Below are positions 8,202-15,601 of a stretch of DNA of 64,000 nt, one piece after another. How positions within the stretch are numbered: the first letter of the stretch is position 1; the number at the start of each line of letters is the position of its first letter. This DNA comes from Candidatus Ulvibacter alkanivorans (GTDB taxonomy: Bacteria > Bacteroidota > Bacteroidia > Flavobacteriales > Flavobacteriaceae). The DNA lies in assembly GCF_003333325.1 (NCBI RefSeq), contig NZ_QOLC01000025.1, positions 1 through 64,000 on the forward strand, written 5' to 3'. Both the position numbers and the translations under genes were made by a program. The notes beneath the pieces are model-generated. The model saw nothing but the letters and a program-made list of their open reading frames with translations. It was not told where the DNA came from and did not search any database.

Positions 8202-8717
8202 TCAACTCTGGTAGTAGTGGGTTATGCCGAGGGCGATTGCGTCAAAAATTTTTAGGGCATAATGCTCTGGTTCGTGGGATTTTCTCTTGCCGGGAAGTGA
8301 CACGGGCAATTGCTTTACGTTCTCAGATATGACCTTGGCGATCTCATATTTGGAATGGGCATTAAAGGCCTTGAACACGAACCGAATATCGTTCCTCGAA
8401 TATTTCGAGACAGGGATTTCCTTGGATTCGGCATATTTTTCAATGCTGGATATCGCGCGCCTGACCCGTTTGCTTTTCCTTGACCCAAAACCATCCGCAT
8501 CCTCAAGGATGACCAGCTCGGGAAGGTAGAAGGTAATCTTTTCCTTGACCTTCCTAAGAACGTCTCTGTTCCGTATGGGATATTTGTGCAGCACCACATT
8601 ATAAGCTCCCAATACTGTAAGGGCATCCTTGAGTATCGCCAGACTGAAGCCCCGTGCGTGCACGAATATCGCCATCACGACACGGCTACGCCTATTCTCC
8701 TGTATCTCTTGACCCAT
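8202..8717 (-). CDS. RuvC-like RNase H-fold protein, probably missing a catalytic residue
   Basis: A 171-residue protein with the layout of RuvC-type Holliday junction resolvases: an N-terminal beta strand (MAIFVHARGFSLAIL), an acidic strand end (LVILEDADGFG, about residue 70) and a C-terminal helix with aspartate (KIFDAIALGITHYY). In RuvC the first strand carries the catalytic Asp (GIDPG); here the matching position reads IFVHARGF, so that Asp seems absent. Met1 overlaps the upstream XRE gene by 26 bases; an internal ATG at 8675 would avoid the overlap. The likely role is DNA-structure binding or resolution for the element. Confidence 0.6.
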   Translation of the reverse strand: MGQEIQENRRSRVVMAIFVHARGFSLAILKDALTVLGAYNVVLHKYPIRNRDVLRKVKEKITFYLPELVILEDADGFGSRKSKRVRRAISSIEKYAESKEIPVSKYSRNDIRFVFKAFNAHSKYEIAKVISENVKQLPVSLPGKRKSHEPEHYALKIFDAIALGITHYYQS

Positions 8718-9054
8718 ACGGCTCGATATCCTTTAATCTATTGACAATCTCCGATAAATACGATAATTTATAGACGTTCTTCGATGAGCTATGAGCCTTA
8801 AATTCAGCGATGAGTTTTTGGCTCCGCGCTATGAGCGTATCGGCAATGTGCTTATAAATAGGTGCAAACAGCTCCCGTAGCGATGCATCGAAGAGCATAT
8901 GGTATGTCAGGAGCAATTCTGGCGGCGGATTCCGATGTCCGTGTTCGTAGCGCACAAGGTTACTCGCTTTCATCTCCAGTAGGACGGCAACATCTTTCTG
9001 GTCGAGCGGTGACTCGGTGCGTAGGTCTTTTAATAAAGTTCTAGAATGTATCAT
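8692..9054 (-). CDS. XRE-family helix-turn-helix regulator
   Basis: About 120 residues from the ATG at 9054. The N-terminal HTH reads LDQKDVAVLLEMKASNLVRYEHGHRNPPPELLLTY in two parts: a positioning helix, then NLVRYEHG as the recognition end typical of Cro/cI folds. I rejected the longer start at 9132 because it translates straight through a terminator hairpin. It probably controls the element genes around it. Its 3' end overlaps the RuvC-like gene start, so they are likely co-expressed. Confidence 0.7.
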   Translation of the reverse strand: MIHSRTLLKDLRTESPLDQKDVAVLLEMKASNLVRYEHGHRNPPPELLLTYHMLFDASLRELFAPIYKHIADTLIARSQKLIAEFKAHSSSKNVYKLSYLSEIVNRLKDIEPYGSRDTGE

Positions 9055-9057
9055 ATA

Positions 9058-9096
9058 AAAAAGTGCCGTGGGGGTTATGCTCCACCGGCACTTTTT
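9058..9096 (-). terminator. Strong hairpin with U-tract directly before the XRE start
   Basis: On the minus strand an 11-bp perfect stem (AAAAAGTGCCG / CGGCACTTTTT) is followed by U residues that end four bases before the XRE ATG. It is a good intrinsic terminator for the upstream minus-strand gene (9228-9476), and may also attenuate read-through into the regulator. Confidence 0.7.
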
Positions 9097-9227
9097 ATTG
9101 TAACAACACTCGGTATCTGTTCTATGCACCATAGTGTATTCAGGAAATTATCCAAACGGATAATTTTTTCCGCGGTCGCTCGATATTCCGTGGATTGGTT
9201 CGGGATAAGTCGGTACGCCCAGTATTT

Positions 9228-9476
9228 TTACTGGGAAGGGGTTGCGCCCAATGACCGCACATTTTCTGCTTTGGAAATGACCGTATAGTTTTCCTGGTCA
9301 ATGACACGCCCACAGTCGTGACAGGCATACAAGCCCTCCCAGATACCCTCAAAGGGTTCAACGGAAGCCCCGTTGCCGTCACAGGTACCAAAACCGCTTG
9401 CCATCGTGTGGTTTCCACAGAGGCACTCCCAATGGTCACCTCCATTTGACACTTCAATACGTTCGCTTTCTTTCAT
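9228..9476 (-). CDS. Small cysteine-rich (zinc-ribbon-like) protein
   Basis: About 82 residues from MKESERIEV. Two cysteine pairs, WECLCGN and LYACHDCGRVID, separated by about 35 residues, look like a zinc ribbon. A third Cys lies between them (FGTCDGNG). Similar small proteins occur in phages and mobile elements, but their function is not known to me. I chose the ATG at 9476 over one seven codons upstream because the extra residues are not needed for the fold. Confidence 0.5.
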   Translation of the reverse strand: MKESERIEVSNGGDHWECLCGNHTMASGFGTCDGNGASVEPFEGIWEGLYACHDCGRVIDQENYTVISKAENVRSLGATPSQ

Positions 9477-9567
9477 AGCTTGAATATAGCATCGCACACA
9501 TTGAGGTCAACAATCACTTTTTCTGTTTTTGCAAGCAAAAACAATTGTGCCCCAAATATGCACTCCA

Positions 9568-10452
9568 TCAGTTCAGGGGATGCTTGAGCATCTGGCCACG
9601 CAGGTGTTCGGCAGTAGCAGAAAGATAGATGGTCGTGGTGGAAATATCACTATGTCCCATCATCTTGGAAAGGGAATAGATATCGCACCCACCCTCTATC
9701 ATCAGGGTGGCAAAGGTATGCCTGAGCCTATGGATGGTAAATTCTATCCTTGAGATATCCTTGAGGGTACGCACGACACGTCTAAGTCCAGAGTCGGTAT
9801 AGCCTTGGTTCCTGTTGAAAGAGGTAAAGAACTCTGGACAGGTCTTCATCAGTTTCTTACGTTCGTTTACATAGCGTTTGAGGCTCTGTGCAAGGGTATG
9901 GCTCATTGGGATAATCCTGTCCTTGGCACCTTTTCCGTTGCGGACGAAGAGCGTCAAGTTCTCGATATCGACGTCCAGAACGTGCAGGTTGAAGAGTTCG
10001 GACTTACGGAGACCTGCATAGAGGAAGGTGGCGAATATGGCGTGGTTTCGGTATCGGAGGAAGGAACTTGGGTAGGGATAGTTCAGTATGATTTCCAAGA
10101 GCCGCTTAGCATTCTCTGTGGTTATCTTCTTGGGTATTGTCTTAGGTATCTTGGGCGTCTCGATGTCCTCGATGTAATTTTTGGGCAGATGCCCCTTGTC
10201 CACGCAATATCGGAAGAAGACGATGAGGGATTTGTGGTAGGTCATAAAGGTGGCGGGCTTCCAGTTGCGGTGTACCCGACCGTTGATAAAAAAGTGCCTG
10301 ACACCCTCATCGGTGACCTCTTCGATCTTTGTTATCTCAAGTGATTTGCAAAAGAAACTTATGGCAGAGCGGTAGCTCCTGACGGTCTTCTTGGAATATC
10401 CCTTTATGTAGAGCGAATGGTCAAAAAAGCCATCCGCGATGATCTGTATATC
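9568..10452 (-). CDS. Tyrosine recombinase/integrase next to tRNA-Thr
   Basis: About 294 residues. An N-terminal SAM-like core-binding domain (YIKGYSKKTVRSYRSAISFF) precedes a catalytic domain with LYAGLRKSELFNL (Arg I), HRLRHTFATLM (H-x-x-R-H) and MGHSDISTTTIYLSAT (His and the Tyr nucleophile). The start at 10452 (MDIQIIADGFF) is chosen because the longer reading frame to 10521 only translates the 3' end of the tRNA. Its N-terminus lies 42 bases from that tRNA 3' end, the classic arrangement of an integrase beside its attachment site. Confidence 0.9.
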   Translation of the reverse strand, partial: DIQIIADGFFDHSLYIKGYSKKTVRSYRSAISFFCKSLEITKIEEVTDEGVRHFFINGRVHRNWKPATFMTYHKSLIVFFRYCVDKGHLPKNYIEDIETPKIPKTIPKKITTENAKRLLEIILNYPYPSSFLRYRNHAIFATFLYAGLRKSELFNLHVLDVDIENLTLFVRNGKGAKDRIIPMSHTLAQSLKRYVNERKKLMKTCPEFFTSFNRNQGYTDSGLRRVVRTLKDISRIEFTIHRLRHTFATLMIEGGCDIYSLSKMMGHSDISTTTIYLSATAEHLRGQMLKHPLN

Positions 10453-10493
10453 CATTATTGATTTTTCGGTCGATACGGTTTTGACCAAGTTTG

Positions 10494-10567
10494 AGCCACC
10501 ATTGGGAATTGAACCCAACACCTCCGACTTACCATGCCGACGCTCTAACCAACTGAGCTATGGTGGC
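10494..10567 (-). tRNA. tRNA-Thr(GGU)
   Basis: A complete cloverleaf read on the minus strand: acceptor GCCACCA/TGGTGGC (perfect), D-arm GCTC...GAGC, anticodon loop ATGGTAA giving anticodon GGT, T-arm TTGGG-TTCAATT-CCCAA, discriminator T, no encoded CCA. The anticodon stem contains two G.U pairs. Its 3' end faces the integrase and is the likely attB/attL core. Confidence 0.93.
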
Positions 10568-10872
10568 GAAATAACCCTTTTTGCCCGACCCACTCCTAGG
10601 GGTTGGGGGTCGCAAATCGCTTAAAAAAGTTCTGCCAGCCTTATAGAATACCGTAATCCGAACATTTGGGTTAGGACGTTGAATTACCATTTAGGTGGCC
10701 CACGTCCTATCTGCCCAATACGTTATTTTATAAGGGAAATCTGATGGTTTGGTAAGTTGGGGGAACGCTAACTTTGGGGGCGCTAACCACCAAGGTTTTC
10801 GTAAGCTTCCATTGGTTTCTACCGTATCGCATTAAGTGAATAAAGTGTTCGGATATATCCATTGTAGACCAC
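10568..10872. other. Intergenic region with repeats between tRNA-Thr and the second integrase
   Basis: No coding capacity. It holds an 8-bp inverted repeat, TAGGACGT (10672-10679) / ACGTCCTA (10702-10709), and two adjacent copies of a TTGGGGG...CGCTAAC element (10757-10772 and 10773-10787). Such clustered repeats beside a recombinase suggest attachment or arm-binding sites. Confidence 0.5.
10757..10787. repeat. Tandem TTGGGGG-CGCTAAC repeats
   Basis: Two back-to-back near-copies, TTGGGGGAACGCTAAC and TTTGGGGGCGCTAAC. They lie 86-116 bases past the end of the second integrase gene and are candidate recombinase-binding repeats. Confidence 0.45.
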
Positions 10873-11817
10873 CTAATACGAATCATCAATACTGAGCTTG
10901 AGGATGTCATCGACCAGATGCTCAACGCCCAAAGATCGAACATAACGCTCGGTCATCCGGAGGTCGGTATGTCCCATCAACTGCTGGAGCTTTGGTAGGC
11001 TGATATTGTTTCGGGCGAGGTTACAGGCAAAAGTATGGCGCAGTTGGTGCAGGTGGAAACGGACGCCCGACCGTTCGTTCAATCTCCGCACCCAATGCTT
11101 GATGCCGTATGCGGTCAGCCGATCGTCCCTTTTTTTCGAGACAAATAGATATTCGCATTGGTAACCCTGTCGTTCCTTCAGATAGTCCGAGAGATGGATG
11201 CGCAAGGTCGGGTTGATGGGTATTTGTCGTGTCCGTTTTGATTTTGAGGTCGCACCTCGCACAATCAGATAGTTTTTGTCCAGATTGATATCCCGTACCT
11301 GAAGCGACAACAGTTCTGTCTTACGGACGCCCGTAAAGAACAGTGTGCTCAGTATAGCCGTGTCCCTTTTTAGCAGGAATGGGGAACGTGAGAGAAGCGT
11401 AACGGTCGAGAACAGTCTTTCAATATCCTTCTTCTTGATGGCGGGCTTGTTCTCGTAATGGCAACGGGGCTTTTTAATATATGCCAACGGGGACTTATCG
11501 ATATGGCCACCTGTCTCTAGCCAGATAAAGAAAGGATTTAGCTTGTTCCAGTAATTGGCGATGGTCGTATCCTTGACCCCCGTGACCACTTTGTCTCTTC
11601 CTACGATCCGCTTGCGGGTCTGGAGTACCTTGAAGAACTCGTTCAGGGCGGTCTCAGTAAGATGGTGGGGATAAGTAATATCTGGCAACAATGTGGTCAG
11701 CTGTCGATATGATTCCCTGTAGGTCTTGATGGTCGAGGGTCGCCGTCGTAGGCTGAACTCACAGATTTTTATGTACTGCTCGAAGAGCGTATTGAGTTTT
11801 GGTTTTCGAGGGGACAT
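10873..11817 (-). CDS. Tyrosine recombinase/integrase (second module)
   Basis: A 314-residue recombinase. An N-terminal core-binding domain (RRRPSTIKTYRESYRQL) precedes a catalytic domain with FFTGVRKTELLSL (Arg I), FHLHQLRHTFACNL (H-x-L-R-H) and LMGHTDLRMTERYVRSLG (His and Tyr). It differs clearly from the integrase at 9568-10452, so two independent elements or a two-recombinase element are present. It is divergent from the HerA/TraD-like ATPase with about 130 bases between. Confidence 0.9.
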   Translation of the reverse strand: MSPRKPKLNTLFEQYIKICEFSLRRRPSTIKTYRESYRQLTTLLPDITYPHHLTETALNEFFKVLQTRKRIVGRDKVVTGVKDTTIANYWNKLNPFFIWLETGGHIDKSPLAYIKKPRCHYENKPAIKKKDIERLFSTVTLLSRSPFLLKRDTAILSTLFFTGVRKTELLSLQVRDINLDKNYLIVRGATSKSKRTRQIPINPTLRIHLSDYLKERQGYQCEYLFVSKKRDDRLTAYGIKHWVRRLNERSGVRFHLHQLRHTFACNLARNNISLPKLQQLMGHTDLRMTERYVRSLGVEHLVDDILKLSIDDSY

Positions 11818-11948
11818 GGGAACAGTCTAGCTCGGCACGGGCAAAAAATCAGCGCACCACATACCCAACCACGGGCATATACAGAAACCCATCGTGTCTA
11901 TATCTGTGTTGCCTAGAACATAGTTTGAAAGTGAGCGAAACTGGTTCC

Positions 11949-13124
11949 ATGCGCTACCTGAACCCTGAAGTCAGTTATTTTGCCAAGACCAACTTCCGCA
12001 ACGAGGGGAAGCTTTTTGGCATTTTCCAGAGGGACAGGATGATGCATCTCTATGTACTCGGTAAGACGGGAACGGGAAAGACCAATCTGCTCACTACCCT
12101 GATTTTGCAGGATATCATCCACGGGAGGGGCTGTGCGGTATTCGATGTCCACGGGGATCTGCTCCGTAATATCCTTGACCACCTACCACAGAAAAGAATA
12201 AAGGATGTTATCCATCTCGATATGGCAGATCCTTATCTCAGCTATAGGTACAACCCGCTCAAAAAGGTTAGCGAGGAAAAGCAGTCCCTTGTGGTGGGTG
12301 GATTGCTCGATGCATTCCAAAAGCTCTGGAAAGGGGCGTGGGGGATGAAGCTGGAACATATCCTCCGCTACATAGTATTGACCTTGATTTCACAGCCCAA
12401 GGCTGATCTTTCCGATATCCCGAGGATCGTCCATGATAGGGAATTTCGGGAGCAGTGCATCTTGGGAACAACCAACAAGGAGGTTCTCAGATTCTGGCGG
12501 GACGAGTTCCCGAACTACAATATCAAGACGGACCTTATGCCCATCCTCAACAAGGTCGGTGCTTTCTTGGCGCATGCGAGCGTCAGACGTTTCTTTATAG
12601 GGAATCCAACGGACATTTCCCTGCGCCACGCTATGGATACCTCAAAGATCATCCTTATCGATATTTCCAAGGGAAAGATCGGACGGGACGCCTCTCATAT
12701 CATTGGCTCGATACTGATTACTTCCTTTGCGAATGCTGCCTTTACCCGTATCGATACCGAGGAAGAGTTGCGTACCCCGTTCCATATTTTCTTGGACGAA
12801 TTTCAGAATTACACCTCGCCGAGTATCTCGGGAATCCTGAGTGAGCTGAGGAAATTTCGCGTTTCCTTGACGCTTGGGAACCAATACATATATCAGCTTG
12901 ATACGGACATCAAAAATGCGGTACTGGGAAACGTGGGTACCTTGGTTTCATTTAGGACGGGGCAACAGGACGCAAGCTATCTGACGAAGCAGTTCCATCC
13001 GATATTCCAGAGCACCGATCTGACGAGCCTTGAAAATTTTGATATCTACCTGACCCTTATGATCTCGGGAAAGCCCAGCCGACCTTTCTCGGCTACCACC
13101 ATACCATATAAGGATATTCTCTAA
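11949..13124 (+). CDS. HerA/TraD-like DNA-translocating ATPase
   Basis: About 391 residues from MRYLNPEVSYFAK. Walker A is GKTGTGKT (residues 38-45), followed by CAVFDVHGDL as in DUF87/HerA-type proteins. Walker B is IFLDEFQNYTS. The C-terminus has the LRKFRVSLTLGNQYIYQL sensor region of TraD/VirD4-like proteins. It would pump or couple DNA. I chose the start at 11949 because the 50 preceding residues of the open frame are low-complexity and lie in the divergent promoter region. It is distinct from the coupling protein at 2737-4197. Confidence 0.75.
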   Translation: MRYLNPEVSYFAKTNFRNEGKLFGIFQRDRMMHLYVLGKTGTGKTNLLTTLILQDIIHGRGCAVFDVHGDLLRNILDHLPQKRIKDVIHLDMADPYLSYRYNPLKKVSEEKQSLVVGGLLDAFQKLWKGAWGMKLEHILRYIVLTLISQPKADLSDIPRIVHDREFREQCILGTTNKEVLRFWRDEFPNYNIKTDLMPILNKVGAFLAHASVRRFFIGNPTDISLRHAMDTSKIILIDISKGKIGRDASHIIGSILITSFANAAFTRIDTEEELRTPFHIFLDEFQNYTSPSISGILSELRKFRVSLTLGNQYIYQLDTDIKNAVLGNVGTLVSFRTGQQDASYLTKQFHPIFQSTDLTSLENFDIYLTLMISGKPSRPFSATTIPYKDIL

Positions 13125-13221
13125 GGTTTTTTTGATGTCGTCTTTGTGTATGGGTCTGTGGTGCCTAACCGAGTCTATTGCTTTCTGTCATACTCTCATT
13201 GAAACCAAAAAGAAATACACT

Positions 13222-13680
13222 ATGAAGAAACACAACAAAACGACCATCTGCCATGAAGTGCAGGTACATTATAAACGACCGCTCTTTGACGAACCCAAGA
13301 AAGTGACTTCTTCGGAATCCGTGGTAGCTCTGCTCTGGGAATATATCGATCCCGAGCGTCTCGACTATAAGGAATTTTTTTGGCTCCTTCTCTTGAACAA
13401 CAGCAATACGGTGATAGGCATGAGCGAGATTGGTGTCGGGAACACCACGGCTGTAGCGGTCAATTATAAGGAAGTACTGCAATTGGCTATTTTGACCAAT
13501 TCGGTCGCTATCATCGTGGCGCACAACCACCCCAGTGGTGCATTGGAACCTTCCAAAGCAGATCGTCAGTTATCGGAAAAATTAGCGGAAGCAACCAAAC
13601 TGTTGGACATTTCATTGCTCGACCATGTGATCGTGACCTCGGAGGGATATTATTCCTTTATGGATAACGGCCTGCTCTGA
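13222..13680 (+). CDS. RadC-like JAB domain protein
   Basis: About 152 residues from MKKHNKTT. The JAB1/MPN+ metal-binding core is seen: an early Glu (MSEIGVGNT), HNHPSG (H-x-H) and a downstream Asp (SKADRQLSEKL). This is the UPF0758/RadC domain, common on plasmids, phages and ICEs and of unsettled biochemical role. The upstream in-frame extension to 13132 overlaps nothing but looks non-coding, so I used the ATG at 13222. Confidence 0.85.
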   Translation: MKKHNKTTICHEVQVHYKRPLFDEPKKVTSSESVVALLWEYIDPERLDYKEFFWLLLLNNSNTVIGMSEIGVGNTTAVAVNYKEVLQLAILTNSVAIIVAHNHPSGALEPSKADRQLSEKLAEATKLLDISLLDHVIVTSEGYYSFMDNGLL

Positions 13681-13776
13681 GTGTGGAACACCGAAAAAAA
13701 GCCGTTAATAACGGCAGATAATTTTTTAGCAGCATTTATTAGTCCTTTTTATCCGTGGCGATTTGTCACCCTACCT

Positions 13777-14580
13777 ATGCCCAAAACACCCATAACCTAC
13801 TACGGAGGAAAATTGAATATGGTAAAACAGATCCTTCCGCTCATTCCGGAACATCGGGTGTATGTGGAACCCTATTTTGGGGGAGGCGCCATCTTTTTTG
13901 CCAAACCAAAATCAGAATCCGAGGTCATCAATGACCTCAATGATATGGTCGTTAATTTCTTTGAAATTGCCAAAACCCGATATCTGGAACTGAAGCTGAA
14001 AATAGAGGCGACCCTGTTCTCCAGGGCGACCTACAGCGTTGCTCTTGCAATCTATCGGATGCCCCACCTCTTTACAAGGCTCCAACAGGCCTGGGCATTC
14101 TATGTAGGAACGAATATGGGGTTCAGTTGCCAAATCGGTTCTTGGGGGTTTGATAAGTACGGAAAACGGGTCAAGGCGTTCAGGAACAAGAAAATACGTT
14201 TCGACAGCTCTATTCAGAACAGGTTGGAAGGTGTCCAGATCGAGCATTTGGACGCTTTAAAGGTCATTGGGAACCGCGATGGCGAGGATGTTTTTTTCTA
14301 TCTCGATCCCCCGTATCCGAACAGCGACCAAGGGCATTACTCTGGATTCAGCCAACAAGACTTTGAGAATCTCTTGGAGGTTCTTTCCAAAATCAGAGGA
14401 AAATTCCTGCTGTCCTCATATCCAAATGAAGCTTTGGATACACATACCAAGCAGTTTGGATGGCATACTCTTGTCTTTGACAGGGCAAAGAGTTCGGTGC
14501 ACGCGAAATACCGAAACAGCACTACCAGAAAGATAGAGGTGCTCACGGCAAACTATCCATTTGAGCTAAAAGAAGAATAA
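13777..14580 (+). CDS. D12-class DNA adenine-N6 methyltransferase (Dam-like)
   Basis: About 267 residues from MPKTPITYYGGK. The start motif YYGGK, the SAM-binding YVEPYFGGGAIFF and the catalytic DPPY (FYLDPPYPNSD) identify an alpha-class adenine methylase. There is no restriction endonuclease next to it, so it is probably an orphan that protects or regulates the element. A GTG start at 13681 would add 32 residues without any conserved motif, so the ATG is preferred. Confidence 0.85.
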   Translation: MPKTPITYYGGKLNMVKQILPLIPEHRVYVEPYFGGGAIFFAKPKSESEVINDLNDMVVNFFEIAKTRYLELKLKIEATLFSRATYSVALAIYRMPHLFTRLQQAWAFYVGTNMGFSCQIGSWGFDKYGKRVKAFRNKKIRFDSSIQNRLEGVQIEHLDALKVIGNRDGEDVFFYLDPPYPNSDQGHYSGFSQQDFENLLEVLSKIRGKFLLSSYPNEALDTHTKQFGWHTLVFDRAKSSVHAKYRNSTTRKIEVLTANYPFELKEE

Positions 14581-14623
14581 TTGAATATAAACCCGTGGCA
14601 ATGCCACACTAAAACTATATATT

Positions 14624-15112
14624 ATGAATGACAAAGTAATGATCGAGACATTGATCGACAACCTCAAGGAGGATGTCAAACTATTGGAACAGGTGGAAGA
14701 ACAATTGGAACCACTTGAGAGACAGAAGCGTGAGATTTCGTCGCGCATCAAGGAACACCAACGTGATGCTGGGGTACTCATAAAATATGCCGATGAGAAC
14801 GACCAAAAGCAGTTGGAAGAGCTGGGATTTGTAATCCCGAGCTCCATCACGGGGCTCAATGAAGTGGCAACCATCGCTCTTGAAGCGATCATCAAGGCAA
14901 AGGACAGAAAGCTCACCAATGAGCAGTTACACCAAGCCTATGAGAAGATCGCAAAGGAACAGGGCGAGGAAGTGGTGAACTATACCGAGTTCAACATCAA
15001 GTGCCGTCCGCTGTTCAACTCACAGAAACTCGTGCGGAAAAAAGGCAAGGACCCGAAAACCTCACGGGATGATATGATCTCCTTGAACGGTGGAATTTCT
15101 GAGAAGAAATGA
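14624..15112 (+). CDS. Coiled-coil protein with a winged-helix-like C-terminus
   Basis: A 162-residue protein. Residues 8-50 form a strong coiled coil (LIDNLKEDVKLLEQVEEQLE). The C-terminal half (KLTNEQLHQAYEKIAKEQ, then FNIKCRPLFNSQKLVRKKG) looks like a small winged-helix domain. It lies 43 bases after the methylase on the same strand and is followed by a terminator, so it closes the second mobile module. A DNA-binding role is inferred, not shown. Confidence 0.6.
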   Translation: MNDKVMIETLIDNLKEDVKLLEQVEEQLEPLERQKREISSRIKEHQRDAGVLIKYADENDQKQLEELGFVIPSSITGLNEVATIALEAIIKAKDRKLTNEQLHQAYEKIAKEQGEEVVNYTEFNIKCRPLFNSQKLVRKKGKDPKTSRDDMISLNGGISEKK

Positions 15113-15135
15113 TGTGCCGATAATTTAATGACAGG

Positions 15136-15162
15136 CACCCCGACTCTTCGGGGTGTTTTTTT
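15136..15162 (+). terminator. Intrinsic terminator after the second mobile module
   Basis: 8-bp stem CACCCCGA / TCGGGGTG with a four-base loop and seven T residues. Confidence 0.8.
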
Positions 15163-15168
15163 GAATAA

Positions 15169-15600
15169 TTACTCTTCTTTTTTAAGATAACACAACCCAT
15201 TAATGTCATTAGTATGGTATAAGTCGTAAATATCATTATCTGGCTCTATACAGATATCCGTTTCGATATCATAAGTATAACATTCAATGTCAATGTTGTT
15301 GACTGGTTTGATTTTTATACCATTAATTTCAGGAACATTTTCTTTCCGTGAGTTTAAATCTAAATTATATTTTTTTCCGACTTTGATAGTTTCACAAGCA
15401 TTATTAGAATTTAAAATTTTTCCAGTAATGATTTTGTATTTTTTAGTTTCTTTTTTGGCATAAATAATATTCCAATTATTTAGTTCTTCCAGTTTAGTAA
15501 TTAAAAAAATTCCAGAATCATTACTTTTAGCTTCAATAGTTGATTTTTTAGTATTGCATCCAAAGAAAAAGATAGAAATAATTAATATAGCAATTCTCAT
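15169..15600 (-). CDS. Putative immunity lipoprotein of the RHS toxin
   Basis: A 143-residue protein with a lipoprotein signal (MRIAILIISIFFFGC, Cys15). The mature part is Asn, Ile and Lys-rich, and unusually AT-rich at the DNA level, with no known domain; the C-terminus has three further Cys in a D/N-rich region. It lies one base downstream of the RHS gene, exactly where cognate immunity genes sit in polymorphic toxin loci. Lipidation would place it in the periplasm or on the surface, so the toxin target would be outside the cytoplasm. The immunity role is inferred from position. Confidence 0.55.
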   Translation of the reverse strand: MRIAILIISIFFFGCNTKKSTIEAKSNDSGIFLITKLEELNNWNIIYAKKETKKYKIITGKILNSNNACETIKVGKKYNLDLNSRKENVPEINGIKIKPVNNIDIECYTYDIETDICIEPDNDIYDLYHTNDINGLCYLKKEE

Positions 15601-15601
15601 A

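Noticed and set aside
9055..9132. Longer N-terminus of the XRE regulator
   Set aside because: The extra 26 residues are the translation of a strong terminator hairpin and have no HTH character.
10453..10521. Upstream extension of the first integrase
   Set aside because: It only translates the 3' part of tRNA-Thr on the same strand; the ATG at 10452 gives a standard integrase N-terminus.
2737..15112. A complete conjugative element (ICE)
   Set aside because: Coupling ATPases and a relaxase are present, but no VirB4/TraG-type mating ATPase, channel or pilus genes can be found in the window.
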